A stretch of DNA of 64,000 nt, taken from the NCBI RefSeq assembly GCF_020400655.1, contig NZ_JAINRC010000004.1, positions 1 to 64,000 of the forward strand, written 5' to 3'. Every line of letters begins with the position of its first letter. Position 1 is the first letter of the stretch. The notes beneath the pieces are model-generated. The model did not search any database. It saw nothing but the letters and a program-made list of their open reading frames with translations, and had not been told where the DNA came from. The stretch comes from Streptomyces spinosus. GTDB taxonomy: Bacteria > Actinomycetota > Actinomycetes > Streptomycetales > Streptomycetaceae. Positions 16,661-26,000 of the stretch are shown in pieces. Position numbers and translations under genes: made by a program.

Positions 16661-16867
16661 TCAGCGCGCGAGGAGCTGCTGGGCGTGCTCCAGGAGCCGC
16701 GTGACCGCCGGGTCGCCGGTCGCCGCCTGGGCGTCCGACGGGTTCAGTATCAGCGCGAGCAGCACGAGGAACGCGAGGGCGGGCAGGGCGAGCGCCCACC
16801 AGGGGAGCCTGATGTCGACGCCGCCCGTGGTCGCCGGGTGGGGCCGGGAGTGGGTGCGGGCCGCCAT
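16661..16867 (-). CDS. small single-pass membrane protein
   Basis: A 68-residue protein with a basic N-terminus (MAARTHSRPHPATTGG), one hydrophobic segment (WWALALPALAFLVLLALIL, about residues 22-40) and a short outer or inner tail with NPSDAQAATGDPAVTRLLEHAQQLLAR. GGAGG sits 7 bp before the ATG at 16867, so the gene is well supported despite its size. I do not recognise a family. It lies 78 bp upstream of the SixA-like gene on the same strand and may be its operon partner. Confidence 0.65.
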   Translation of the reverse strand: MAARTHSRPHPATTGGVDIRLPWWALALPALAFLVLLALILNPSDAQAATGDPAVTRLLEHAQQLLAR

Positions 16868-17145
16868 GGTCGCCTCCGTGGGTCCTCGAGCTGGTCCGTG
16901 ACCGCCCCGTGCGGTCACTCCTCGAAGGTACGGAAGCGGGGGCGGCCAACCCATCCGGAGTTCCACCCAGTTGACCCTGACCCTTGCCCCCTAGGGGATG
17001 GGGGGGCCAGCCCCACCATCCGCCCGCCGGCCGTGGAGCACCGCGAGGGTCTCGAGAACAGGGAGGACCGGGCGTATCGGGCGGGTCGGGCGGACCGGTG
17101 GGGCAGGGCGCGGCCCAGGCGAAGCCGGCAGCCCCTCGGCCGCCG

Positions 17146-17265
17146 TCACGGGGACGCGAGGGTCGCCACGACGGCGATGATCACGAAGATGGCGAGGAAC
17201 GAGCCGAAGACGAGCAGCATCTTCTTCTGGCCGTTCTGCGGGTTCGGGTCGAGCACAGGCTGCAT
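17146..17265 (-). CDS. SGM_5486 family transporter-associated micropeptide
   Basis: A 39-residue peptide: MQPVLDPNPQNGQKK, then one membrane helix (MLLVFGSFLAIFVIIAVVATLASP). It matches from memory the Streptomyces SGM_5486 family of transporter-associated small proteins. It lies 56 bp downstream of the MFS transporter gene on the same strand, the family's usual context. It is probably co-transcribed and may bind or stabilise the transporter, which is an inference. The start is the ATG at 17265. Confidence 0.8.
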   Translation of the reverse strand: MQPVLDPNPQNGQKKMLLVFGSFLAIFVIIAVVATLASP

Positions 17266-17321
17266 GCCCCCAGTCTCGCACCTCGCCCGCCGCGGCACGG
17301 CGCCGGGGCCACCCGGCCGGG

Positions 17322-18632
17322 TCAGCGCGCCGCCTCGTCCTCCACCGTCCGGTCGCGGCCCGCCAGGAAGCCCACCGCCATCTGCGGCACCATGAGGGCC
17401 GCCATGAGGGCGAGCGGCAGACCCCAGCCGCCGCTGTGCTGGTAGAGCACGCCGACCAGCAGGGGGCCCGGGATGGAGATCAGGTAGCCGGTGCTCTGGG
17501 CGAACGCGGACAGCTGGGCCACGCCCGGACCGCTGTGGGCCCGCATGCCGACCATGGTCAGCGCGAGCGGGAAGGCGCAGTTGGAGACGCCGAGCAGCAG
17601 GGCCCAGGCCCAGGCGCCGGCGGCCGGGGCGAGGTACAGCCCGGCGTATCCGGCGAGGCCGCAGGCGCCCAGGACCAGCACGATCGGGCCCTGGTGGGAC
17701 AGCCGGGTGGCGACCCTCGGGATGACGAAGGCCAGCGGGACGCCCATCACCATGGTGACGGCGAGCAGCACGCCCGCGGTGCCCGCGGGCACCCCGGCGT
17801 CCCGGAAGATCTGCGGCATCCAGCCCATGGTGATGTAGGCGGCGGTGGCCTGGAGGCCGAAGAAGACGGCGAGCGCCCAGGCGGTGCGGCTGCGGGTGAT
17901 GCGCAGGGGCGCGTGCTGCCGCTCCGCTCCGCGCGCGGACTCCCGCGGGGCCGCGGCGGTGCCCCGGTCGCGGACGAGCGGCAGCCAGGGCAGGACGGCG
18001 GCGGCGGCGAGGGCCGCCCACACGGCGAGGCCGGACTGCCAGCCGCCGCCCAGGGCGTCGGTCAGCGGGACGGTCACCGCGGCGGCGACGGAGGTGCCGA
18101 GCGCGAGGGCCATCGAGTACAGGCCGGTCATGGAGCCGACCCGGTCGGGGAACCAGCGCTTGACGATGACCGGCATCAGGACGTTGCTGACGGCGATGCC
18201 CATGAGGGCGAGTGCGCTGGCGGCCAGGAATCCCGCGGTGTTGCCGACGTACGGGCGTATGAGCAGGCCGGCGGTGATGGCGGCCATGCCGGCGCACACC
18301 ACGGCGGCGGGTCCGAAGCGGCGGGCCAGGCGGGGCGCGGCGACGCCGAACACGGCGAAGCACAGCGGGGGCACGGAGGTGAGCAGTCCGGCCACGCCGC
18401 CGCTCATGCCGAGCCCGTCGCGGACCTCCTCCAGGAGGGCGCCGAGGCTGGTGATGGCCGGGCGGAGGTTCAGCGCGGAGAGCACGATCCCGAGGACGAC
18501 GAGCCGGACCGCCCACGGGCGCGTGCCGCCCGCGCCGGGCGTCGTCTCCTGGAGGGGCGTCGCGGCCCTGCCGCGTCCGGTCGATGACATCGCCGTACGG
18601 GTCTCCACTGTCCGGGTTTCCTCACTAGCCAT
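17322..18632 (-). CDS. MFS transporter, CynX/NimT type
   Basis: A 436-residue major facilitator with about 12 membrane helices. The family look is given by the start of the core, VRLVVLGIVLSALNLRPAITSLGALL, and by PLCFAVFGVAAPRLARRFG between the first helices. This group includes the cyanate transporter CynX and nitroimidazole-resistance NimT; the substrate here is unknown. The ATG at 18632 has no ribosome site, but a TATGAT -10 box ends 6 bp before it, so the mRNA may be leaderless. The divergent FadR-type regulator and the shared operator suggest local control. Confidence 0.92.
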   Translation of the reverse strand: MASEETRTVETRTAMSSTGRGRAATPLQETTPGAGGTRPWAVRLVVLGIVLSALNLRPAITSLGALLEEVRDGLGMSGGVAGLLTSVPPLCFAVFGVAAPRLARRFGPAAVVCAGMAAITAGLLIRPYVGNTAGFLAASALALMGIAVSNVLMPVIVKRWFPDRVGSMTGLYSMALALGTSVAAAVTVPLTDALGGGWQSGLAVWAALAAAAVLPWLPLVRDRGTAAAPRESARGAERQHAPLRITRSRTAWALAVFFGLQATAAYITMGWMPQIFRDAGVPAGTAGVLLAVTMVMGVPLAFVIPRVATRLSHQGPIVLVLGACGLAGYAGLYLAPAAGAWAWALLLGVSNCAFPLALTMVGMRAHSGPGVAQLSAFAQSTGYLISIPGPLLVGVLYQHSGGWGLPLALMAALMVPQMAVGFLAGRDRTVEDEAAR

Positions 18633-18638
18633 GGGGTC

Positions 18639-18672
18639 ATCATAGAATCATGGGATGATTGGTTGTCCAACC
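18639..18672. promoter_or_regulatory. operator/promoter between MFS and FadR-type genes
   Basis: Two palindromes abut: AATCAT-GGG-ATGATT (18646-18660, perfect arms) and GGTTG-TC-CAACC (18661-18672, perfect arms). On the minus strand TATGAT (18644-18639) is an excellent -10 box for the MFS gene, and TTGGAC or GGACAA within the second palindrome can serve as -35. The second palindrome resembles FadR/GntR operators. The bound regulator would cover the core promoter and repress the transporter. Confidence 0.65.
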
Positions 18673-18722
18673 CCGCGGTACCCGTGGCCCGTACGCCCCG
18701 GCCCGTCGTGCGAAGGTGTGCC

Positions 18723-19415
18723 ATGCCTTTGAGTCACCCGCGCCGTTCGGCGCTGTCCGAACAGGTGATCGCCGAACTGCGCCACCAGATCACGTCCGGT
18801 GAGTGGCCGGTCGGGTCGCGCATCCCGACGGAGCCGGAACTGGTCGAGCAGCTTGGCGTCGCCCGCAACACGGTCCGCGAGGCCGTCCGCGCGCTCGCCC
18901 ACAACGGCCTGCTGGACATCCGCCAGGGCTCGGGCACGTACGTCGTGGCCACGAGCGAGCTGGCCGGGGTGATGCACCGCCGGTTCGCCGGCGCCGACCC
19001 GCGGCACATCGCCGAGCTGCGGTCCACGCTGGAGTCGGCGGCGGCGAAACTGGCCGCCGAGCGGCGCACCGACAAGGACCTGCGGCAGCTGGAGACGCTG
19101 CTGGCCCGGCGCGAGGAGGTCTGGGAGAGCGGTGACACGGAGGCCTTCGTGACCGCCGACGCCACCTTCCACATGGCCGTGGTGGCCGCGTCCCACAACG
19201 ACGTGATGACCGCGATGTACGCCGACCTGGGCGAGGTGCTGCGGGACTGGCTGCGCGCGGACGTCGGGGCGGGACTGACACCGGATACGTACATGGACCA
19301 CGCGCGCCTGGTGGACGTGATCCGCGCCGGGGACACGGAGGCGGCGGCGAAGGAGGCCGCGAGCTACCCGTTCTTGTGCAACCCGGGGCGGTTCACCGCA
19401 CCTTCTGGTGACTGA
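18723..19415 (+). CDS. FadR-subfamily GntR regulator
   Basis: A 230-residue transcription factor. The winged helix-turn-helix (residues 5-75) reads LSEQVIAELRHQITSGEWPVGSRIPTEPELVEQLGVARNTVREAVRALAHNGLLDIRQGSGTYV (shown here as the family core in parts). The FCD ligand domain follows, with LRSTLESAAAKLAAERR, ATFHMAVVAASHN and a late DHARLVDVIRAGD, whose Asp/His residues usually bind a metal and a small acid. The ATG at 18723 starts right at the domain; the longer TTG form adds only a Pro/Arg tail that overlaps the operator. It is likely to control the divergent MFS gene and itself. Confidence 0.9.
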   Translation: MPLSHPRRSALSEQVIAELRHQITSGEWPVGSRIPTEPELVEQLGVARNTVREAVRALAHNGLLDIRQGSGTYVVATSELAGVMHRRFAGADPRHIAELRSTLESAAAKLAAERRTDKDLRQLETLLARREEVWESGDTEAFVTADATFHMAVVAASHNDVMTAMYADLGEVLRDWLRADVGAGLTPDTYMDHARLVDVIRAGDTEAAAKEAASYPFLCNPGRFTAPSGD

Positions 19416-19743
19416 TCCACACCGAGCGCACTTCCTTCCAGCACCGGCCGGTCAGCCGTACGGTCATCGCGGGCCCCGCGTCCACCGGGGCGGTGTCGGT
19501 GTCGATGTCCCACCAGCGGTCGCACTCGATGTGCAGCCGCACACGATCGGTGTCCACATAGGGGTTGTGGCAGTACGTCTCCACGTGGGAGCCCCGCACG
19601 GCCGTGCGGCACGAGGCACCGAACCGGCTCGGCGCGGGCGGCTTGCCGTCGCTCACGCGCGCGTGCGGCAGCGCGTCGTACGGCAGGGACAGGACGAGGG
19701 CGAGGGCCACGGTCACCGGGGCCAGGCTGCGGGACGGACGCAC
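19393..19743 (-). CDS. small secreted protein, unknown function
   Basis: A 116-residue exported protein with an N-terminal signal (RPSRSLAPVTVALALVLSLPYDALPHA). The mature part has four cysteines (SCRTAV, TYCHNPY, IECDRWW, GRCWKEV), probably two disulfides, and a Trp-rich beta-type pattern. I do not recognise a family with known function. Its last 23 bp overlap the 3' end of the FadR-type gene on the opposite strand. Confidence 0.72.
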   Translation of the reverse strand: MRPSRSLAPVTVALALVLSLPYDALPHARVSDGKPPAPSRFGASCRTAVRGSHVETYCHNPYVDTDRVRLHIECDRWWDIDTDTAPVDAGPAMTVRLTGRCWKEVRSVWISHQKVR

Positions 19744-19863
19744 AAGGGGACCTCCTCGGCCGGGCGGCGCGGGGACGAGCGAGGGAGGGCGTGATCCAGC
19801 GTGCGCCGTCCGCGCGGCGGCGGCCCGGCCGGAGAGCCGAACGGGTGACGGCCGCGAACGGGC

Positions 19864-19902
19864 GGCGCCCCGTTCCCCGCCGGCGGCGGGGAACGGGGCG
19901 CC
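19864..19902 (-). terminator. terminator of the fabG-fabI operon
   Basis: GGCGCCCCGTTCCCCGC (19864-19880) and GCGGGGAACGGGGCGCC (19886-19902) form a perfect 17-bp stem with a 5-base loop, 18 bp past the fabI stop. It is the strongest hairpin in the window. Confidence 0.88.
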
Positions 19903-19920
19903 GGTGCGGTCCCGCGGCGG

Positions 19921-20688
19921 TCAGGCGCCGATGGCGTGCAGACCGCCGTCGACGTGGATGATCTCGCCGGTGGTCTTCGGGAACCAGTCGCTCAGCAGGG
20001 CGACGATGCCGCGGCCGGCCGGCTCCGGGTCCTTCAGGTCCCACTCCAGCGGGGAGCGGCTGTCCCACACGGAGGCCAGCTCGCCGAAGCCCGGGATGGA
20101 CTTGGCGGCCATGGAGCCGAGCGGGCCCGCCGAGATGAGGTTGCAGCGGATGTTCTGCTTGCCCAGGTCGCGGGCGATGTAGCGGCTGGTCGCCTCCAGG
20201 GCGGCCTTGGCCGGGCCCATCCAGTCGTACTGCGGCCAGGCGAACTGCGCGTCGAAGGTCAGGCCGACGACCGAGCCGCCGTTCTGCATCAGCGGCAGGC
20301 AGGCCGTCGTCAGCGACTTCAGGGAGTACGCCGAGACGTGCATGGCGGTGGCGACCGACTCGAACGGCGTGTTCAGGAAGTTGCCGCCGAGCGCGTCCTG
20401 CGGGGCGAAACCGATGGAGTGGACGACGCCGTCGAGACCGCCCAGCTCCTCGCCGACCACGTCGGCCAGGCGGGCGAGGTGCTCGTCGTTGGTGACGTCC
20501 AGCTCGATGACCTTGGTGGGCTTCGGCAGCTTCTTGGCGATGCGCTCGGTCAGGGTGGGCCGCGGGAACGCGGTCAGGATGATCTCGGCGCCCTGCTCCT
20601 GGGCCAGCTTGGCAGCGTGGAAGGCGATGGAGGACTCCGTCAGCACACCCGTGATCAGGATGCGCTTGCCTTCGAGGATTCCGCTCAT
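19921..20688 (-). CDS. fabI: enoyl-[acyl-carrier-protein] reductase (NADH), FabI/InhA type
   Basis: A 255-residue FabI-class reductase that carries out the last step of each elongation round in type II fatty acid synthesis. It has the FabI form of the nucleotide motif, RILITGVLTESSIAFHAAKLAQEQGAEI, HSIGFAPQ, and the catalytic Y-x6-K as QYDWMGPAKAALE. A late ISAGPLGSMAAKSIPGF is the substrate loop. fabG lies 5 bp upstream on the same strand, so the two reductases are made from one transcript. Triclosan- and isoniazid-type inhibitors act on this family. Confidence 0.95.
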   Translation of the reverse strand: MSGILEGKRILITGVLTESSIAFHAAKLAQEQGAEIILTAFPRPTLTERIAKKLPKPTKVIELDVTNDEHLARLADVVGEELGGLDGVVHSIGFAPQDALGGNFLNTPFESVATAMHVSAYSLKSLTTACLPLMQNGGSVVGLTFDAQFAWPQYDWMGPAKAALEATSRYIARDLGKQNIRCNLISAGPLGSMAAKSIPGFGELASVWDSRSPLEWDLKDPEPAGRGIVALLSDWFPKTTGEIIHVDGGLHAIGA

Positions 20689-20693
20689 GGTGA

Positions 20694-21413
20694 TCAGTGA
20701 CCCATTCCCAGTCCGCCGTCAACCGGGATGACGGCTCCAGTGATGTACGAGGCGTCGTCCGAGGCGAGGAACCGCACGGCCGCGGCGATCTCCTCGGGCT
20801 GCGCGTAACGGCCGAGCGGCACCTGCGAGACGATGCTCTGGCGCTGCTCGTCGGTGAGCACCTTGGTCATGTCGGTGTCGACGAAGCCGGGCGCGACGAC
20901 GTTGAAGGTGATGTTGCGCGAGCCCAGCTCCCGGGCGAGGGAACGCGCGAAGCCGACCAGGGCCGCCTTGGACGCGGCGTAGTTCGCCTGGCCCGCCGAG
21001 CCGAGCAGGCCGACCACGGACGAGATCAGGACGACGCGGCCCTTCTTGGCGCGCAGCATGGCGCGGTTGGCGCGCTTGACGACGCGGAAGGTGCCGGTGA
21101 GGTTGGTGTCGATGACCGAGGTGAAGTCCTCCTCGGACATGCGCATCAGGAGCTGGTCCTTGGTGATGCCGGCGTTGGCGATCAGGACCTCGACCGGACC
21201 GTGCTGGTCCTCGATCTCCTTGTAGGCCTGCTCCACCTGCTCGGGGTCGGTGATGTCGCACTTGACGGCCAGGCAGCCCAATCCCGTCAGGGCGGCCGGC
21301 GGCTCACCCGAGCGGTACGTGATCGCGACCTTGTCGCCGGAGTCGGCGAACGCGCGGGCGATGGCGAGGCCGATGCCCCGGTTGCCTCCGGTGACGAGAA
21401 CCGAGCGGCTCAA
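20694..21413 (-). CDS. fabG: 3-oxoacyl-[acyl-carrier-protein] reductase
   Basis: A 239-residue SDR reductase of type II fatty acid synthesis. It shows VLVTGGNRGIGLAIA (NADPH site), NAGIT, the catalytic S-Y-K (LISSVVG, then NYAASKAAL) and APGFVDTDMT. The ending DDASYITGAVIPVDGGLGMGH is typical of FabG. TTG at 21413 is taken as the start because GGGTGAT lies just before it; a GTG at 21443 would add ten unconserved residues. It overlaps nothing and is followed 5 bp later by fabI. It is the last core gene before the accessory block at 21.6-29.5 kb. Confidence 0.93.
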   Translation of the reverse strand: MSRSVLVTGGNRGIGLAIARAFADSGDKVAITYRSGEPPAALTGLGCLAVKCDITDPEQVEQAYKEIEDQHGPVEVLIANAGITKDQLLMRMSEEDFTSVIDTNLTGTFRVVKRANRAMLRAKKGRVVLISSVVGLLGSAGQANYAASKAALVGFARSLARELGSRNITFNVVAPGFVDTDMTKVLTDEQRQSIVSQVPLGRYAQPEEIAAAVRFLASDDASYITGAVIPVDGGLGMGH

Positions 21414-21595
21414 CGGATCACCCTTTCGATAGCGGTTGCACACATCCGCCCGAACACCTGGATGACAGGCGGCTTCATCGAAAACCTATCGGTACCGGAA
21501 CGCGCACGGGCAAGCGGGCACCGACAGTGGCTCAGGGGAGACCCTGTGGGGTTCCTACAGTCCGCCGCCCCGCCGGTGCCTCTCCGGCCCGCGGA

Positions 21596-23089
21596 CTAGG
21601 TGTCGCGTCCCCATCGCAGATCGGCGGTGGTCAGCTTCTCACAGAGGTCGTCGAGACGGTCGTCGGACAGCACCTTGCGGTGGGCCAGCGTGTTGCGTGC
21701 CCTGACCACAGTCGCCAACAGCAGCCGCTCGTCCGCCGGGAGCGAGACGTGGCCCCTGAGACAGGCCCGCTCCAGTTCGGACGCCTCCGCGCACAGGAAG
21801 GTCCGCTCCGGGCGGGTGGCGTGGTCCTTGAGGCGGTTGCGCACGTGGAGTTCCACCAGTTCCCGGACCGGCCGGTTCGCGTACGACAGCGCCAGCTCCG
21901 CGAGCCGTCGGCGCGCCTCCTCGATCCAGGGCATGAGGACACGGGCCTGCGCCTGGCTGACCAGGACGGTGAGCTGGTCCGGGCGCCCTTCCCCGCCGTC
22001 GGCGTGCCACACGGCGGGGTGCAGCCTGGGTCTGCCCTCCCAGGCCTGCACGACGCCTCGCGCCCACGCCTCCCGCAGCGCCGACGGCGGCTTGTGGAGC
22101 AGGGCCGACCCGCCGCTCACCGGCGGGCAGCCGACGCCCCGGCCGATGGAGCGGGCCGCCAGGCACGCGCGCAGGCACTCGTCGAGGGACCGGTCGCTGC
22201 CGTCCCAGCGGTCGAACAGGTCCACCGCGAGGTCGAGGTCCGCTCCGCACAGCTCACCGACCACCTCGCTGCGCAGCGCTCGCAGGACACGGGTCCGCAG
22301 GAGCGTGCCGCCCATGGCCGCCCGGTGGCGGTCGGCGCCCCGGAGCCCGTCGAGGAGCGTCGCGCTGTCCAGCCGGCCCACGGTGCCCCACCACCAGTGG
22401 ACCGAGGTCGTGGCCAGTTCCAGCTCCAGCTCGTCGGGGAGCTGCGGGGGCAGGTCCCGCAGCCGGCCGGTGACCATCACCCGGGGACGCTGTTCCGGCG
22501 GCAGACCGGCATCCTTGACGGCGGCGTCCAGGGCGCGCACCAGGCGGGCCACGTCGTGCCCCCGCTCACCCGCGCTCCCGTGCCGGGTGTCCGGCTCAAG
22601 CCACGCCCGTATGCCGATGACGGGCCGCCAGTGCGCGCCCGGGGCGGTCAGCTCGTCGACGGCGCGGCCGGGGTCGGCGGAGAGCGCCTTCGCGAGGCGG
22701 GTCATCAGCTCCGAGGGCCCGCCGGCATGGGGCGCGGGCGGCGATTCCCGGCGCGGCCCGGGCAGGTCCCAGCCGATGTCGAAGCCGTCGTCGAACCCCT
22801 CCAGCAGCGGGACGTCCGCCGTGAGGTGCGCGTACGGGGAGGGCTCCACGGGCACCGGCTCGGCCCGCACGGCACCGGGCTCGGCCACCTGGAGGTGCTC
22901 GGGTGAGCGGGCCAGCACCGTGCGGTGCAGCTTCTCGGCGTACCCCGCGACGACCATGTCGTCCGGCAGCAGCCACAGGCAGTTGCGGCCGGCGGCCAGA
23001 TCGGCGGTGACGCGGTCGAGCTGGCCGCGCACCCCGGGGAGCGAGGCCAGCTCGTCGCCCGTGAGACCACGGACCTCACTCCCCCGCAC
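21596..23089 (-). CDS. HEPN-motif protein, partner of the giant ATPase
   Basis: A 497-residue protein of unknown family. Near the C-terminus, within a helical segment, is R465-N-T-L-A-H470 in TVVRARNTLAHRKVL, the R-N-x3-H pattern of HEPN ribonucleases (Swt1/Apea-like). The N-terminal part has GRNCLWLLPDDMVVAGYAEKL, with no Walker A, and the middle has RPRVMVTGRLRDLP and SVHWWWGTVGRLDSATLL, reminiscent of a degenerate STAND-type ATPase. The GTG at 23089 lies inside the 3' end of the giant ATPase gene (14-bp overlap), so the two are coupled. I infer a toxic RNase effector or regulated partner; other roles are possible. The gene is absent from the S. coelicolor locus as I recall it. Confidence 0.7.
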   Translation of the reverse strand: MRGSEVRGLTGDELASLPGVRGQLDRVTADLAAGRNCLWLLPDDMVVAGYAEKLHRTVLARSPEHLQVAEPGAVRAEPVPVEPSPYAHLTADVPLLEGFDDGFDIGWDLPGPRRESPPAPHAGGPSELMTRLAKALSADPGRAVDELTAPGAHWRPVIGIRAWLEPDTRHGSAGERGHDVARLVRALDAAVKDAGLPPEQRPRVMVTGRLRDLPPQLPDELELELATTSVHWWWGTVGRLDSATLLDGLRGADRHRAAMGGTLLRTRVLRALRSEVVGELCGADLDLAVDLFDRWDGSDRSLDECLRACLAARSIGRGVGCPPVSGGSALLHKPPSALREAWARGVVQAWEGRPRLHPAVWHADGGEGRPDQLTVLVSQAQARVLMPWIEEARRRLAELALSYANRPVRELVELHVRNRLKDHATRPERTFLCAEASELERACLRGHVSLPADERLLLATVVRARNTLAHRKVLSDDRLDDLCEKLTTADLRWGRDT

Positions 23090-26000
23090 GTGCCCGTACC
23101 GCCCGGAACGTCACCGGGTCGACCGCGATGCCGTCGGGTACGGCGTCGATGAGGCCGAGCCGGTCCAGCCGGGCGAGCCAGGTCTCGGTCTCCGGCTCGG
23201 GCAGTTCCACGGCCTCGGCGACCTGGTCGACGGGAACGCCCTGGCCCTCGCTGACGTAGCCGTTCCACAGGGCGAGCAGATCGAGGTCGCGGGTTTCCAG
23301 GCCGGCGGCTTCGCAGTGCCGGTCGAGGTTGTCCGGCCGCCGGATGGCCCGTCCGATCTTGTCCAGGGCGCTGTCGAGCGTGGCGCCGTTGACGGTGACC
23401 TCGGCGATGGCGGGCTCCACCCAGGTGGCCCAGCCACCGGTGGTCTGGATCAGCCGGGTGCGGTCGGCCTTGGACACGAAGGGGCATTCGGGCCAGGCCC
23501 GCAGGCTCTCCACGGACCAGCGTTCCGGACGCAGGAAGCGGACGGGCAGCGGCTCCGCCCCCCGCGCTTCCCGTATCGCCCCGACGGTCAGCGCGTCGGC
23601 CACGACGAACACCGAGCGGTGGTTGGCGCGCTTGCGTCCCTCGGCCTGGTGCACGAGGGCGTCCGCTGCCGGTCCCGCGTGGTCCACGCACAGGCGTACG
23701 GCGGACAGCAGCGCGTCGGCGTCGGTGCCGCGCAGGTCGAGCGCGAGGACGTAGTTCCTGCGCAGCCGCGAGGCGTCGGTGAGGGCGGCGCGCAGGTCGT
23801 CCTGGGCGCCCACCCTGCGCACCTCCACGCCCCGTGCCTCGGCGAAGCGCTCGGTGGCCGTGATCATCAGCTCGGGGCGGTGCAGCCTGGTCGTGCCGAT
23901 CACGGTGACGCCCGGCTGTGCCGCCTCGTGCAGCTGGCCCTCGGTGAGGGGGCTGTACCGGGTCACGTAGCGGTGCGGGTCGCTTCCCGTGTACCGGCCG
24001 AGGAGGCGGCGTGCCGCGCGCGGGTCGTACTCGTAGGGCTGGCTGAACTCGGTTTCCCGCAGCTCCAGGAGGAGGTCGTCGCGTGTGCCGAGCATGTTCA
24101 CGACGTTGGGGCTGCGGACGGCGAACCGGGACCGGTCGCCGAGCTGCACCAGCAGGCCGAGGCCGACCATTTCCCTGAGGTAGATCTGCACTTGCTTGAC
24201 GCCGAGCTCGTGGAAACCCTCCTCCCACGCCTCCCGCGCCCACTGCAGCAGGTCCTCGGCGGAGTAGTCGCCGCGGTAGCCGTCCTGGAGGCTGCGCAGG
24301 GCGATGACGAGCGTCAGGACGCGGTAGCGGTCCTCCAGGTTGATGGTGAAGCGCAGCCGTTCGGCCAGCCTCGTCCGTACGGTCTCCGAGGCCGCGACCT
24401 CCTGGACGTCCGCCTCGGTGATCGGCGTCGGCCGGGCGTGACCCCGCGGGGAGCGGCCCTGGAGGGTGCGCACGAGTTCACTGCAGAAGATCTGCACCAG
24501 GTTGGCCTGGTAGTTGGTGATGGCGAGGATCCGCCAGACGAGTTCCGGTCGCTCGAAGACGAAGCCCAGGGCCGCCATGGGCTCGGTGACCAGCCGAACG
24601 GCGGCGGTCGGGTTCAGCGGGCCCACCAGGACGTCGGGGCCGCCGTGCGCGGTGGAGACGTTGGACAGCTCGCCGAACCGCTGCACCTGGTGGAGGCCGG
24701 CGAAGACCACCTTCAGCCGCCGGTCCGTCTGTTCCATCAGCTGCTGGAACCGCTTGACGTTCTGGAACGTCGACTCCCCTCCGGAACGGAACACCCGGCG
24801 GGAGTCGGCGGTGAGGAACGCGTCCGCCTCGTCGGCGAGGATCAGCATCCGGCGGGAGTCGTCGGCGTCCAGCCAGCCGCGGATGGCGTTGGCGACGTGC
24901 TCGGGCTGTGCCTGGTCGGACACCTTCTTGGGGTCGATGACCCGCTGCCGTTTCAGGTCGTCGGCGAGCAGTTTCCAGATGCGCTCGGGCGACTCCGCCT
25001 GCCCGATCTCGGCCTTGACCAGGTCCAGGTAGACGGCGACGTTGGCCTCGGAGCGGCGCGGGAACAGTTCCGCCACCCTGCGCAGCAGCGCGGACTTGCC
25101 GAGCTGCCGCCCGCCGTAGAGGAAGAGACCGCCGTCGGGGTTCATCACCTCCCGGAGCTCCTGGTCACGGCCGTAGAAGACCTCCGGCGGCACGGCTCCG
25201 GCGACGAAGGGCGTGTAGGGGTCGTACGACGTCCAGGGCAGCGTCACCCGCTGCAGCGCGCGGAACGCGCCGGGCGCCCGCGCGGCCATCCAGCCCGCCA
25301 CGGCCGGGTCGACGACGAGCGCCTGCTGGGCCTTGCGGCGCGAGGCCTCCGCGAGGGCCCGCCGCCCCTCCCGGCCCAGCGGGTGCAGGTAGAGGACGAT
25401 GTTGGCGTCGACGTCGGAGTCCTCGAGGTGGGCGAGGGGGCCGTCGGCCCGCTGCTCCTCCCAGATGAGCAGAACGGTGTACGAGGTGGCGCGCGATCCC
25501 AGTGCGGCCACGTACCCGGGCGCCTCGATGACGCTCGCGCGGCCCTTGAACCGGCGCACCCCCTGTCCCATGGGCTCGGCCTGGAAGTGCCCGAGCGGCT
25601 TCAGGCCGAGCAGCCGCAGCACGCGCGGCACGTGCTGGCTCCAGTCGCTGTTGCGGCCCCTCTTGGTGCACAGCGCCTTCCACGAGGCGACGCCCTGCTC
25701 CGCGTTGGCGGTGATCTTCGTGCCCGAGCCGTAGTGGTCGACCCACCATCCGGCCGGCACACCGTCCCCGCCGGGCGAGGGGGCCCCGGGACCGGTCAGC
25801 CCGGCCAGGAACCCGCGGAGTTCGGCGCCCTCGTCGTCAGGGCGGTCCGGCAGGCGCGCGCCGCTCTCCACGAGGGCCAGGAACTCCTGTGCGGTGACCG
25901 TGTCGCCCTCGTCGATCAGGCGCAGGATGCGGTCGTGGTCGGGTTCGGCGAGCGGGCGCTCCGGGTCGAGCCTGAGGGAGTCCAGCCGCTGCCGCAGCCG

